The notes under the pieces are model-generated. The model ran no database searches. It was given only the letters and a program-made list of their open reading frames with translations, and was not told where the DNA came from. Shown piece by piece: positions 39,706 through 49,282 of a stretch of 64,000 bases of DNA. The DNA is from Yimella sp. cx-51. GTDB lineage: Bacteria; Actinomycetota; Actinomycetes; Actinomycetales; Dermatophilaceae. How positions within the stretch are numbered: the stretch's first letter is position 1; the number at the start of each line of letters is the position of its first letter. The translations under genes were made by a program, and so were the position numbers. The stretch spans positions 1,550,001 through 1,614,000 of the forward strand of contig NZ_CP072113.1 in NCBI RefSeq assembly GCF_017654605.1, written 5' to 3'.

Positions 39706-41562
39706 TCAGCGACGCTGGATGCGACCGAGGTCGCGCACGGCGCCGGAGGACGCCGAGCTGGCCAGCGCTGCATACGCCCGCAGCGCGGCGGTCACCGGAC
39801 GGTCGCGGTCGACCGGCTGCCACGGACGCTCGGAGGCCTCCATCTTGGCCCGACGGTCTTCCAGGGTGGCGTCGTCGACCTCGAGCGACAGGGTGCGGGT
39901 GCGCACGTCGATGAGGATCTCGTCGCCGTCCTCCACCAGGCCGATGAGACCGCCCTGGGCAGCTTCGGGTGAGATGTGACCGACCGAGATGCCCGAGGAG
40001 CCACCGGAGAAGCGACCGTCGGTGACCAGCGCGCATTTCTTGCCCATGCCGGTGCCCTTCAGGAACGCGGTCGGGTGCAGCATCTCCTGCATGCCCGGAC
40101 CACCCGAGGGGCCTTCGTAGCGAACGACGATGACGTCGCCCTCCTTGATGCGCTTGGTCAAGATGGCGTCCACTGCATCTTCTTGACTCTCGACCACGAG
40201 GGCCGGGCCGCGGAAGGTCCAGAGGTCTTCGTCAATACCGGCGGTCTTGATGACCGCGCCGTCGACAGCGAGGTTGCCGTGCAGCACGGCGAGGCCGCCG
40301 TCCTGGGTGTACGCGTGCTCGGCCGAACGGATGCAGCCACCCTCGGCGTCGGTGTCGAGGGAGGACCACGTGTTGTCGGTGGAGAAGGCTTCGGTGGTTC
40401 GCACGCCACCGGGAGCAGCGTGGAAGAGATCGATCGCCTGCTGCGATGCCTTGCCGCTGCGGATGTCCCACTCGGCCAGCCACTGGTCGAGCGAGGGGGA
40501 GTGCACCGAGTGAACGTCCTTGTGCAACATGCCTGCTCGGTTCAACTCGCCCAGGATGGCGGCGATCCCACCGGCGCGGTGGACGTCCTCCATGTGATAG
40601 TCGGAGTTGGGCGAGACCTTCGACAGGCAGGGCACCCGTCGGCTGACGGCGTCGATGTCTTCGAGGCCGAAGTCGACCTCGCCCTCCTGCGCCGCCGCCA
40701 GCACGTGCAGCACGGTGTTGGTGGAGCCGCCCATCGCGACGTCGAGCGCCATGGCGTTCTCGAAAGCCTGCTTGGTGGCGATCGATCGGGGCAGCACCGA
40801 GGCGTCGTCCTGCTCGTACCAGCGCTTGGCGAGGTCGACCACGACTCGGCCGGCCTCCTCGAAGAGGGCGCGGCGCGCGACATGCGTGGCGAGCGTCGAG
40901 CCGTTGCCCGGCAACGACAGACCCAGCGCTTCGGTGAGGCAGTTCATCGAGTTGGCGGTGAACATGCCCGAGCACGACCCGCAGGTCGGGCAGGCCGACA
41001 GTTCGACCTTCGCCAGGCCCTCGTCGTCGACCTCGGACGACGCGGACGCCGAAATGGCGGTGATCAGGTCGGTGGGCGCCTGTGCGACGCCGTCGACAAC
41101 GACCGCCTTGCCGGCTTCCATAGGCCCGCCGGAGACGAAGACGGTCGGGATGTTGAGCCGCATCGCGGCGTTGAGCATGCCGGGTGTGATCTTGTCGCAG
41201 TTGGAGATGCAGACCAGCGCGTCGGCGGCGTGGCCGTTGACCATGTACTCCACGGCGTCGGCGATGACCTCGCGCGACGGAAGGGAGTAGAGCATGCCGC
41301 CGTGCCCCATGGCGATGCCGTCGTCGACGGCGATCGTGTGGAACTCTCGGGCCACTCCGCCGGCCGCTTTGACCTGTTCGGCGACGATCTCGCCCATGTT
41401 CTTCAGGTGCACGTGACCCGGCACGAACTGGGTGTAGGAGTTGGCGATGGCGACAATCGGTTTGCCGAAGTCGGTGTCTCCCATGCCGGTCGCACGCCAG
41501 AGCGCGCGGGCCCCGGCAGCGTTGCGGCCGTGGGTGGTGACGCGTGAGCGTAGTTCGGGCAT
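39706..41562 (-). CDS. ilvD: Dihydroxy-acid dehydratase IlvD
   Basis: IlvD makes the 2-oxo acids that precede valine, isoleucine and leucine. The 618-residue protein has the iron-sulphur cysteine motifs [13 protein letters not shown] and [19 protein letters not shown], plus GRFSGGSSG near the C-terminus. GGAAGGAG lies before the ATG at 41562. The leader of about 100 bases contains a tiny ORF with few branched-chain codons, so I do not call an attenuator. The long open frame on the opposite strand is a codon-bias shadow. Confidence 0.97.
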   Translation of the reverse strand: MPELRSRVTTHGRNAAGARALWRATGMGDTDFGKPIVAIANSYTQFVPGHVHLKNMGEIVAEQVKAAGGVAREFHTIAVDDGIAMGHGGMLYSLPSREVIADAVEYMVNGHAADALVCISNCDKITPGMLNAAMRLNIPTVFVSGGPMEAGKAVVVDGVAQAPTDLITAISASASSEVDDEGLAKVELSACPTCGSCSGMFTANSMNCLTEALGLSLPGNGSTLATHVARRALFEEAGRVVVDLAKRWYEQDDASVLPRSIATKQAFENAMALDVAMGGSTNTVLHVLAAAQEGEVDFGLEDIDAVSRRVPCLSKVSPNSDYHMEDVHRAGGIAAILGELNRAGMLHKDVHSVHSPSLDQWLAEWDIRSGKASQQAIDLFHAAPGGVRTTEAFSTDNTWSSLDTDAEGGCIRSAEHAYTQDGGLAVLHGNLAVDGAVIKTAGIDEDLWTFRGPALVVESQEDAVDAILTKRIKEGDVIVVRYEGPSGGPGMQEMLHPTAFLKGTGMGKKCALVTDGRFSGGSSGISVGHISPEAAQGGLIGLVEDGDEILIDVRTRTLSLEVDDATLEDRRAKMEASERPWQPVDRDRPVTAALRAYAALASSASSGAVRDLGRIQRR

Positions 41563-41784
41563 GTGTCGACTCCTTCCGTTCACCGCGGCCGTCGTGCCAC
41601 AGTGATCTGGTCAATCATCGCATCGCGCATTGTCAGCCATGCATCCCGTCCGCTGGTCGGATGAGTTGTCCATCATGCGGACCTCCAGTGTGTTGTGTTC
41701 GGACGCATCCGAAAACCCCGTAGCGCTGACCTTCGGCACTAGCGTTGGGACGTAGGAAATTCCGTCTCGACGAAAGGTGCCCTG

Positions 41785-42300
41785 ATGGCCCTCGTACGCA
41801 TGCTGGCCCGTCCGCTTCTCGCCGCTCCGTTCATCTTCGGCGGCTTCAACCAGCTGCGCTCCAGCGACCAGCTCGCCCCGAAGGCCGCACCGGTCACCGA
41901 CCACTTGGCTGCACCGTTGAAGCTGCCGACGAACGACGCGAGCACCTTGGTGAAGGCGAACGGCGCCGCGATGGTCGCCGGCGGCGTGCTTCTTGCCACC
42001 GGCAAGGCACCGCGGATTGCCTCGACGCTGCTGTCGGGTCTGCTGATCCCGACCACGCTCGCGGGCCACGCGTTCTGGGAGGCCGACAGCGTGGAGGAGA
42101 AGCGCCGCCACCTGGTCGCCTTCGTCACCAACCTCGGTCTGCTCGGCGGCCTCATCACCTCGGCCGTCGACACCGCCGGCAAGCCCGGTCTGCCCTACCG
42201 CGCCGGTATGGCCAAGGACGCCGTCGGCCGCGCCGCACACACCGGCGCTCTTGAGGCCCGCCTGGCCGCAGCCCAGGCGCAGAACAAGCTGCCGATCTGA
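41785..42300 (+). CDS. DoxX family membrane protein
   Basis: This 171-residue protein has four hydrophobic helices and the DoxX-type start RMLARPLLAAPFIFGGFNQLR. The family includes membrane components of oxidoreductase systems, but this protein carries no redox motif of its own. A TAGCGT -10 box at 41740-41745 and a GAAAGG ribosome site lie upstream. A hairpin terminator follows at 42324. Its role here is unknown. Confidence 0.88.
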   Translation: MALVRMLARPLLAAPFIFGGFNQLRSSDQLAPKAAPVTDHLAAPLKLPTNDASTLVKANGAAMVAGGVLLATGKAPRIASTLLSGLLIPTTLAGHAFWEADSVEEKRRHLVAFVTNLGLLGGLITSAVDTAGKPGLPYRAGMAKDAVGRAAHTGALEARLAAAQAQNKLPI

Positions 42301-42323
42301 TCTGAGCCACAAGAAGTCGACAC

Positions 42324-42362
42324 GCGGTGACCCCGAGCAGAGATCCAGCTCGGGGTCGCCGC
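42324..42362. terminator. Hairpin terminator after the doxX gene
   Basis: A 14-15 bp stem with one bulge (GCGGTGACCCCGAGC at 42324-42338, its complement at 42348-42362) lies between the convergent DoxX and zinc-ribbon genes. Confidence 0.7.
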
Positions 42363-42376
42363 ATTTCGCACGGTGC

Positions 42377-42574
42377 TCAGTCAGCAGTGCTGCGGCGACA
42401 CTTGGCAATCTCGTCCGGCACGACACCATCGGCGTCGATGGGCGTCCACTCCTGGCTCGGCACCCACTCGCTGCCACATGACCGACAGGCGAACAACGGT
42501 TCGCCGTCAAGCTCGTGCTCCGTTGCGCCCCAGGCGCATTCGTCGCGGCAGGGCTCAATGCGCAGGTTCGTCAT
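42377..42574 (-). CDS. Small zinc-ribbon-like protein, 65 aa
   Basis: This hypothetical protein has four cysteines in two groups (CRDEC near residue 9, CRSC near residue 30) plus a late Cys, suggesting a small zinc ribbon. It follows the NUDIX gene by six bases, so it is probably the third gene of the ceramidase-NUDIX operon. No known family is recognised with confidence. Codon use is like the neighbours. Confidence 0.65.
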   Translation of the reverse strand: MTNLRIEPCRDECAWGATEHELDGEPLFACRSCGSEWVPSQEWTPIDADGVVPDEIAKCRRSTAD

Positions 42575-42580
42575 CGGTTC

Positions 42581-43111
42581 TCAGACGGCGAAGCCGAGAT
42601 GCGCCAGCGCTTGGCGCAGCAGCACTCCGTGCCCGCCGCTCATCTCGTCGGTGCGAGCCAGATCCATCGCCTCCTGCGGACTGAGCCACGCAAGGTCAAG
42701 GGCGTCCTGGCTGGGTGCGCAGTCGCCCATGACGACCACGACGTGTGCCATCGACACCGCGTGCTGGCGCGGGTCGTGGAAAGGCGTCACACCCGGAGTG
42801 GGGAAGTATTCCGCGATCGCGAATGGTTGCGGCGCGAGTGGCACCTGGGGGAGCGCCATGGGGCCGAGGTCCTTCTCGATGTGGCGCATGATCGCGTCCC
42901 GAATGCGCTCGTGGTAGAGCACACGTCCGGACACCAGTTCGCGACGAATCGCTCCCTCGCTGGTGGCGCGCAGCAGCAGGCCGATGGAGGTGACGGTCGA
43001 TCGCTCGTCCACCCGCACGGGCACCAGATCGACGTACAGGATGGGCAGACGCTCACGGGCGTCCCGCAGTTCATCGCGTGAGAGCCAGGCGCCGGTGGTG
43101 TCTGTATCCAT
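42581..43111 (-). CDS. NUDIX hydrolase-like protein (DUF4916-type)
   Basis: This 176-residue protein resembles actinobacterial NUDIX proteins with the layout LPILYVDLVPVRVDERSTVTSIGLLLR. The NUDIX box (GX5EX7REUXEEXGU) is poorly kept: SGRVLYHERIRDAIMRHIEK lacks most acidic residues, so catalysis is uncertain. The ATG at 43111 has a CAAGAT box 7 bases upstream. The genes around it (ceramidase before, zinc-ribbon after) run in the same direction with short gaps. Confidence 0.8.
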   Translation of the reverse strand: MDTDTTGAWLSRDELRDARERLPILYVDLVPVRVDERSTVTSIGLLLRATSEGAIRRELVSGRVLYHERIRDAIMRHIEKDLGPMALPQVPLAPQPFAIAEYFPTPGVTPFHDPRQHAVSMAHVVVVMGDCAPSQDALDLAWLSPQEAMDLARTDEMSGGHGVLLRQALAHLGFAV

Positions 43112-43164
43112 ACGGCCCATCTTGTCAGCGACACCATCGCGGACGACGAAGGGCACGCCGGAGG

Positions 43165-43950
43165 TCAGCCGGAGCGCACCTGGCGCTCGGTGCGCCACAT
43201 CCGGAACAGCAGGTAGGCCGCCACCGCGTCCAGCAGATGCCACGCAGCGTGGCCCTGCAGCAGCGAATGCGGATCGCACCAACCGTGCTGGGCTGCGATC
43301 CAGATGCCGAAAGCGCTTGCCATCGTCGCCACGGCAGCAACGCCCCATCGCAGATCAATGTCAGTCCCCGGACGTCCAGCCATCCGCAGCTCGGTGACCA
43401 GCGCAACGATCAACAGCAGCGCGAAGGCGGCATTGCCGGTGAAGTGAATGAGCGGCACCTGCACCGGCAATTGCGCGACGGCTTCACAACTGATGAGCAG
43501 CAGGATGAAGACCGGCACCAACCACTGCCGCCTGCCGAAAGCTCGGGTCAGTGCATACGCCGCGGCGAACGAGGCCACGAGGTACATGCTCAGCATGTCG
43601 AGCCGGCCGCCCCACTGCGACTGTGTCGCATGCATGGCCGCGCTCGCCGGCCCGAGCAGCGACACCACGCAGGCGTACACCGTGGCTTGGCTGCGCGACA
43701 TCACCGCCGGCGACGCCGTGGCCCGGCCTGCGTGCCATGCGACGGCGAGACCCGCGATCACGAAGCCGGCATTCGACCAGGTGTTGGCCGGCTGCTTCAC
43801 CAGCCCGTCACGCGCGGCTTCACAGAAGTTGGCCCCGCGACCGACGTCTGCTCCCAGCCATCCGTATCCGATGGCCAGTACCAACGCGGTCGTGGCAAGG
43901 AAGGCAGTCACGGCGGTGATCAGCAGGGGCCGAACACTGTGCGACCTCAA
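43165..43950 (-). CDS. Ceramidase-domain (CREST superfamily) membrane protein
   Basis: This 261-residue protein has about seven membrane helices and the metal-site motifs of alkaline ceramidases: NFCEAARDG and NTWSN near residues 40-60, SAAMHATQSQWGGRLDMLSM near 105, and GHAAWHLLDA near 235. These supply the His, Ser and Asp residues of the CREST hydrolase superfamily. Its substrate in this bacterium is unknown; sphingolipids are uncommon in actinobacteria. The TTG start at 43950 has AGGAGG nine bases upstream, which fixes it. Confidence 0.85.
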   Translation of the reverse strand: MRSHSVRPLLITAVTAFLATTALVLAIGYGWLGADVGRGANFCEAARDGLVKQPANTWSNAGFVIAGLAVAWHAGRATASPAVMSRSQATVYACVVSLLGPASAAMHATQSQWGGRLDMLSMYLVASFAAAYALTRAFGRRQWLVPVFILLLISCEAVAQLPVQVPLIHFTGNAAFALLLIVALVTELRMAGRPGTDIDLRWGVAAVATMASAFGIWIAAQHGWCDPHSLLQGHAAWHLLDAVAAYLLFRMWRTERQVRSG

Positions 43951-43985
43951 GGCCGTTCACCTCCTGGACACGATTGAATGAACGC

Positions 43986-44413
43986 ATGACGACGCTCGAC
44001 CTCCGAAACCACCATCGTGCCGGCCGGTCCCGCTGCCGCGATCGTGCTGAGCGACGAGCAGGTGGCGCAACTGGGTGGTGCCAAGACTGCGCCGGTGACG
44101 GTCACCATCGGTGAGGTCACCGTACGTGCGCGGGTGGCGCGCATGGGCGGTCTGAACATGATCGGCTTCCGCAAGGAGTTGCGCACCGAGCTCGGCATCG
44201 CCGCTGGCGATGAGGTGCAGGCCCGCATCGCCCTTGACGACGCCGAGCGCACGGTGAACGTGCCGGCGCAGCTCAGTGCGGTGCTGGCCGCCGAGGGTTT
44301 GCGTGAGCGTTTCGACGCGTGGTCGTACACGCGCCGCAAGGAGGCAGCGCAGGGGGGTGTCGGAGGCCAAGCGTGACGACACCGCGCAGCGAACCCGGAG
44401 AGCACGAAAGTCG
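43986..44413 (+). pseudogene. YdeI/OmpD-like (DUF1905) gene with two frameshifts
   Basis: The family-like protein begins in one frame at ATG 43986 (MTTLDL). It continues in another frame from about 44004 (ETTIVPAGPAAAIVL to SYTRRKEAA), and after a run of six G at 44352-44357 in a third (VSEAKRDDTAQRTRRARKSL). One extra base near 44002 and one change at the G-run would restore a typical DUF1905 protein. The 3' end also lacks its own stop and runs into the next remnant. An ORF predictor sees only 44017-44376. Sequencing error is an alternative for either shift. Confidence 0.65.
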
Positions 44414-44546
44414 CTGACGTGCCGGCAATACCGCTCAACAGACCGAGAGCCGTTCTTGATGCTCGGCCGACGACGAAGAAGACGACCAGGCCGACGAGTA
44501 CCGACACGATCAGTCGTAGGCCGGGGGAGCGCACGAGGTGAGCCAT
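44414..44546 (-). pseudogene. Remnant of a DUF1345-like membrane protein N-terminus
   Basis: On the minus strand, ATG 44546 opens an about 50-residue hydrophobic sequence (LVRSPGLRLIVSVLVGLVVF and GLLSGIAGTSATFVLSGF). It resembles the first two helices of DUF1345 proteins and then runs into the antisense of the YdeI-like gene. It looks like the truncated 5' end of a membrane-protein gene, sharing a breakpoint with the YdeI-like pseudogene around 44410. The family assignment is tentative. Confidence 0.4.
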
Positions 44547-44631
44547 GGCGGGAGGCTAACAATGTGCGTGCGTTCCTCTACCTGGCCGCGAGGCGACGTC
44601 CTCACCGGCGTCGTCCACGGCGAACGTGGGC

Positions 44632-45303
44632 TCAGCTACCGCCGGCGATGATCGCAGGCATGATCGAGGCGCTCATGATCGCCGCATTCAACGACTGAAC
44701 GGCTCGGGCAACAGCATCACCGGTTGCATCGCCGGACGCGACCTGCTCGATCCGCTTCTTCAGGTCGCGTTTGCTCATGCCGCCCGACTCCTGCTTCAAC
44801 ACCCGGTGGGCGGCGTCCAAGCTCTGCAGGACCGCCAGCAGCGTGGCGTCGATGGAACTCGGTGCTACTGAGCCGGCCAGCACTGCGGCCAGGCGTGCCC
44901 GGATCTGCTGCTCCGGCAACGGGTTGAGCATCGGGTAGCGCTCAGGCACCAGCCCAAGTGCCTTGCGCTCGACGACCTCAAGAATGCCGGCAGCGGCGAG
45001 GCGCTGTACGACGATGTGTTCGGGGCTGAGCTTGCGGTCGCTGATGACAGAGGAGAGCTTCTTGCCGTTGAACTTCTCGGCAAGTCTGGCGAGCCCGTGA
45101 TCGAGCACCGGGTCGCCGGTGGGTGAGGTATCGACCAGCCCAAGGCGAGGGTGCTTCTCCTTGGAGATCGAGATGCGGCCGGCTCGAATCAGGTCGGAAA
45201 GCATGGCGCCCACCAGCCCGTAACCGCGCTGGGTGCTCATCCCCTCAAGCTTGCCGTCGTCAGTGGTCAGGAGCAGGAACATCTGATCGGTGATCGGCAT
45301 CAT
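44632..45303 (-). CDS. GOLPH3/VPS74 (GPP34) family protein
   Basis: This 223-residue all-helical protein has the GPP34 pattern: [46 protein letters not shown]. In eukaryotes GOLPH3 binds phosphatidylinositol-4-phosphate and Golgi glycosyltransferases. Actinobacterial members are of unknown role. The ATG at 45303 is supported by TAGGGT ending 7 bases upstream; a second Met follows immediately. It is divergent from ynfA. Confidence 0.88.
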   Translation of the reverse strand: MMPITDQMFLLLTTDDGKLEGMSTQRGYGLVGAMLSDLIRAGRISISKEKHPRLGLVDTSPTGDPVLDHGLARLAEKFNGKKLSSVISDRKLSPEHIVVQRLAAAGILEVVERKALGLVPERYPMLNPLPEQQIRARLAAVLAGSVAPSSIDATLLAVLQSLDAAHRVLKQESGGMSKRDLKKRIEQVASGDATGDAVARAVQSLNAAIMSASIMPAIIAGGS

Positions 45304-45381
45304 GCATTCCACCCTAAGAAGTGTCGAATTGCGTTGTGGTTGATCGGGGAACACAAATTTTGCGAGTGCGATGATGCGGTC

Positions 45382-45717
45382 ATGGACCCGCTGAAGTCGA
45401 TCGTGCTCTTCGTCGCCGCGGCAGTGGCCGAGATCGGTGGTGCCTGGTTGGTGTGGCAAGGCGTTCGTGAACACCGCGGATGGTTGTGGATCGGTGCCGG
45501 TGTCGCTGCACTCGGCCTGTACGGCTTCGTCGCCACCCTGCAACCCGACGCCAACTTCGGACGCATCCTCGCGGCGTACGGCGGTGTGTTCGTGGCCGGT
45601 TCGCTGGTCTTCGGGATGGTCGCCGACGGGTTCAAACCCGATCGGTATGACGTGATCGGTGCGTTGGTCTGCCTGGCCGGCGTCGCAGTGATCATGTACG
45701 CGCCGCGATCGGCGTGA
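45382..45717 (+). CDS. YnfA/UPF0060 family membrane protein
   Basis: This 111-residue protein has four membrane helices and the family segments [20 protein letters not shown] and [15 protein letters not shown]. The YnfA family is related to small multidrug-resistance transporters, so efflux is possible but unproved here. The ATG has a GATGAT box six bases upstream, consistent with a leaderless start. It is followed after about 30 bases by a broken UvrA-like gene. Confidence 0.9.
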   Translation: MDPLKSIVLFVAAAVAEIGGAWLVWQGVREHRGWLWIGAGVAALGLYGFVATLQPDANFGRILAAYGGVFVAGSLVFGMVADGFKPDRYDVIGALVCLAGVAVIMYAPRSA

Positions 45718-45749
45718 CCGCGCAGACCTGGTCGGTGCTGCCTGGTTAG

Positions 45750-47290
45750 ATCGAGGCACTGCAGCCGCACATCCGTGCGTTCGTGGAGCGGGCGATCACC
45801 TTCCAGGTGTGCCCCGACTGCGAGGTCACCCGACTCACCCCCGAAGCCCGCTCGTCCAAGATCAAGGGCATCAACATCGCCGATGCCTGTTCGATGCAGA
45901 TCAGCGATCTCGCGGTATGGGTGCGCACACTCGATGAGCCGTCGATGGCACCGCTGCTCAAGGGCTTGCAGCACCTGCTCGACTCCTTCGTCTACATTGG
46001 CCTGGGCTATCTGTCCCTCGACCGCCCCTCGGGCACGCTGTCCGGTGGAGAGTCGCAGCGCACCAAGATGATCCGTCACCTCAGTTCTTCGCTCACCGAT
46101 GTCACCTATGTCTTCGACGAGCCGACGATCGGGCTGCACCCGCACGACATCGACCGCATGAACCAGTTGCTGATCCAGTTGCGCGACAAGGGCAACACCG
46201 TGCTGGTCGTCGAGCACAAACCGGAGGCCATCGCGATCGCCGATCACGTGGTCGACATCGGCCCGAAGGCCGGCACTTCAGGCAGCGAGATCGTCTTCGA
46301 AGGCAGCGTCGAACAGTTGCGCAAGAGCGACACGCTGACCGGTCGGCACCTGGATGACCGAGCGGAGTTGAAGGACGTCGTCCGGCAGCCCGCCGGCACC
46401 CTCGAGATTCGTGGGGCATCGACAAACAACCTGCAGGACGTCGACGTCGATGTGCCGCTCGGCGTGCTCACCGTCGTCACCGGTGTCGCCGGGTCGGGTA
46501 AGAGTTCTCTCATCCACGGCGCGCTCGACGACCGCAATGACGTGGTGTCGATCGACCAGGGCGCGATCAAAGGCTCGCGGCGCAGCAACCCGGCCTGCTC
46601 GACCCCATCCGCAAGACCTTCGCAAAGGTCAACGGCGTGAAGCCGGCGCTGTTCAGCGCCAACTCCGAGGGTGCCTGCCCGGTCTGCAACGGCGCGGGAG
46701 TCATCTACACCGAGCTCGGCTTCATGGACACCGTCACCACCACCTGCGAGGAGTGTGAGGGCAAGCGCTTCCAGGCTGCGGTGCTCGAATACAAGCTCGA
46801 CGGCCAAGACATCAGCGAGGTGCTTGCGATGTCGGTCGGCCAAGCGGAGGCGTTCTTCAGCGATGGCGAGGCGAAAACGCCTGCGGCACAAAAGATTCTG
46901 CAGCGGCTGTCGGACGTCGGCCTCGGCTATCTCACGCTCGGCCAGCCGCTGACCACTCTCTCCGGTGGCGAGCGTCAGCGCATCAAGACCGCGACGCACC
47001 TGGGGGAGAAGGGTGGCACCTACGTCCTGGACGAGCCCACCACCGGCTTGCACCTTGCCGACGTCGACAACCTGCTAGGGCTGCTCGACCGGTTGGTCGA
47101 TTCGGGCAAGACGGTCATTGTCATCGAGCACCACCAGGCCGTGATGGCGCATGCCGACTGGATCATCGACCTCGGTCCGGGCGCCGGTCAGGACGGTGGA
47201 CGGATCGTCTTCGAAGGGACGCCTGCTGACCTGGTGAAGGCAAAGTCGACCCTCACCGGCGAACACCTGGCTGCGTACGTAGGCGTCTGA
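45750..47290 (+). pseudogene. UvrA-like ABC protein, N-terminally truncated and frameshifted
   Basis: The sequence matches the short UvrA-like proteins linked to drug resistance. Homology begins mid-protein at IEALQPHIRAFVERAITF, directly after an in-frame TAG at 45747, so roughly the first 240 residues and Walker A1 are lost. Signature LSGGESQR, the second Walker A (GVAGSGKSS), a zinc module (CPVCNGAG, CEECEG), LSGGERQR and LDEPTTGLHL follow. At about 46592-46596 the frame shifts. The expected sequence there is explained by loss of 13 bases between two GGCC repeats. An ORF finder sees it as two pieces, 45783-46640 and 46637-47290. Confidence 0.75.
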
Positions 47291-47370
47291 TCGGTCGGGC
47301 GCTCGACCGCCATCGTGAGCCTGTTGCCCTCTACCTTGGAGCGATCAACATCGTTCCTGGGGAGGAAACC

Positions 47371-49203
47371 ATGGCCCGGTTGTCACGCACTTTCGCCATC
47401 GCGCTCGCCGTCAGCTGCGCGGGATTCACGATCAGCCCCTCTGCGGACGCCGCTGATCCATCCGCCCCGCAGCTGCTGTTGCCGATCGGCGGAGGCTATG
47501 AGACGACCGCGCTGCGCACCTTCTCACTCGAAGTGGCCGCCCGGGCAACGGGTGCCACCGTCGACATCCTCGTCGTGCCCTCCTCGTACGGCGATGCTCC
47601 CGAAGACCGCGAAACCAACCTGCGGCAGGCGGGCACGCGTGCCGCCCAGCTCGACCGCGAGTGCGACACGGCGGTGGCGAACTCCCCGCTGAGCACGCGT
47701 TTCCCGGGCGGTTGCACCGCCACCCTGCTGACCCTGCTCGATCGCAACGACGCACTGAACCCGTTGAACTCCAACGCTTTCCGGTCGCCGGAGACCGACG
47801 GTGCGTTCATCCTGGGCGGTGACCAGGACGTCGCCATGCAGGTGCTGGCCAACACGCCGGCCGAAGCCTCCATGAACTACGCGGCATCCCGTGGGGTCGC
47901 CTTCGGTGGCACGAGCGCGGGTAACGCGGTCGAATCGCGCAGCATGGGCGCGGGCTACACCGCAGCCGGCTACCCCGAGAATGCGATGGAGCGTGATAAG
48001 GCGCTGATCTTCTGGGGTGACGACCCTTCCACCGATCAGCGCGGCCTCATCTTCGGCTCGAAGCGCACGATCCTCGACCAACACTTCCACCAGCGCGGGC
48101 GCTTCGGCCGGTTGCTGAGCTACACCGCACAGTCGGTTGAGCGTTACGGCGGCGCAGGCAAGCTCGGGGTCGGCGTCGACTACGGCACCGGAGTCGCGAT
48201 CACGAACGACCAGACGATCTCTCGCCCGTTCGGCGAATCCTCGTCGGCCCTCATGGACTTCACCACCGCCAGCCAGCCGCAGTGGGTCGGGCCCAACCAG
48301 ACCCTGACGGTGCGAAACGTACTCACTCATCTCATGGCGCCGGGCACCGGCATGAGCTACGACATCGTGGCGCGCAAGGCATCCGTCAACGGGGAGCCCA
48401 GGACTGCTGCCAAGCCGTCGGCATTGCCGGCGCTAACCAGCAAGCGTCCGTTGCTGCTCGGTGGCGGTCAGAACGACAGCGCGACCTCGGGCGCATTGCG
48501 GGCATTCGTCGGGTCGGCGATCGGCAAGGGGCCGATTGTCGTCATCGCCGCCGGTTACTCCTCGGGCACTGACTCGTCTGCTGCACTCGCGTCCTACAGC
48601 AAGGCCATCAAGGGTGCCGGCTGGAAGGGTTCGGTGACGACCAAGGCGCACTCCACGGGCAGCATCAACCCGTCGGCCCTGGCCAACGCGTCCGCAGTGC
48701 TCTTCGTCGGCGGCGACCAGCAGAACATGCCAAAGGTCTTGCAGGACAAGGGCTTTGTGCAGGCCGTGAAGGTCGCGACCACCAAGACCACCGTGATGAC
48801 CGACGGTGCGATGACCGCGGTGATGGGCAAGGACTACTTCGCAAACCCTGATCCCGAACTCTTCGACGAGGACGCCGCGATCGAGGCCTTCCGCGCCGAT
48901 TACCCCGTACTGAAGCCCGGTCTGGGCATCGTCGCCGGCTACCGTCTCGACCCCTACTTGACCGAGGGCTACCGCTGGGGCCGGCTCTACACCGGTGCCA
49001 AGGCCTCTCCGTCGGCGATCAGCACCGGCATCAGCGAAAAGACTGCCCTGCAGATCTCGGGTGGCTCGGGCACCGTGGTGGGAGAGCGAAGCGTGGTGAC
49101 GGCTGACGGTCGCTCCGCCCGCTGGTTGCCCGGATCGAACGGCGCACTGGGCGGCTTGGACGTCTACCTGAGCACCTTCGGTCCTTCAGCACGCGTCGGC
49201 TGA
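47371..49203 (+). CDS. Secreted cyanophycinase-like peptidase (S51), two-domain
   Basis: This 610-residue protein has a Sec signal peptide (cleavage near ADA-AD, residue 28). The N-terminal S51 domain has the nucleophile motif GGTSAG at about Ser182 and GGDQDVA before it. The second half (from about residue 350) repeats the fold with LLLGGGQNDS and FVGGDQQN, but the nucleophile position reads MTDGAMTAVMG, so it looks inactive. Cyanophycinases cut the Arg-Asp polymer cyanophycin. No cyanophycin synthetase lies in the window, so scavenging of external polymer is plausible. GGGGAGGAAA precedes the ATG. Confidence 0.85.
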   Translation: MARLSRTFAIALAVSCAGFTISPSADAADPSAPQLLLPIGGGYETTALRTFSLEVAARATGATVDILVVPSSYGDAPEDRETNLRQAGTRAAQLDRECDTAVANSPLSTRFPGGCTATLLTLLDRNDALNPLNSNAFRSPETDGAFILGGDQDVAMQVLANTPAEASMNYAASRGVAFGGTSAGNAVESRSMGAGYTAAGYPENAMERDKALIFWGDDPSTDQRGLIFGSKRTILDQHFHQRGRFGRLLSYTAQSVERYGGAGKLGVGVDYGTGVAITNDQTISRPFGESSSALMDFTTASQPQWVGPNQTLTVRNVLTHLMAPGTGMSYDIVARKASVNGEPRTAAKPSALPALTSKRPLLLGGGQNDSATSGALRAFVGSAIGKGPIVVIAAGYSSGTDSSAALASYSKAIKGAGWKGSVTTKAHSTGSINPSALANASAVLFVGGDQQNMPKVLQDKGFVQAVKVATTKTTVMTDGAMTAVMGKDYFANPDPELFDEDAAIEAFRADYPVLKPGLGIVAGYRLDPYLTEGYRWGRLYTGAKASPSAISTGISEKTALQISGGSGTVVGERSVVTADGRSARWLPGSNGALGGLDVYLSTFGPSARVG

Positions 49204-49282
49204 GGCCAGGGCACCGCATCGAGGTAGGTCAGCCGGGTTCACTGAGCACCTGGTTGATCTTGCCGATGCCGTCGCGCGCAAA

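Noticed and set aside
39976-41547. 523-codon open frame opposite ilvD
   Set aside because: Antisense of IlvD; composition is the usual mirror of GC-rich codons, with no domain. Similar long shadows oppose arc (7117-8505), dop (11208-12341) and pafA (21215-22750).
41563-41700. Possible branched-chain attenuator leader peptide before ilvD
   Set aside because: The small ORFs have few Ile, Val or Leu codons, and no terminator/antiterminator pair was seen.
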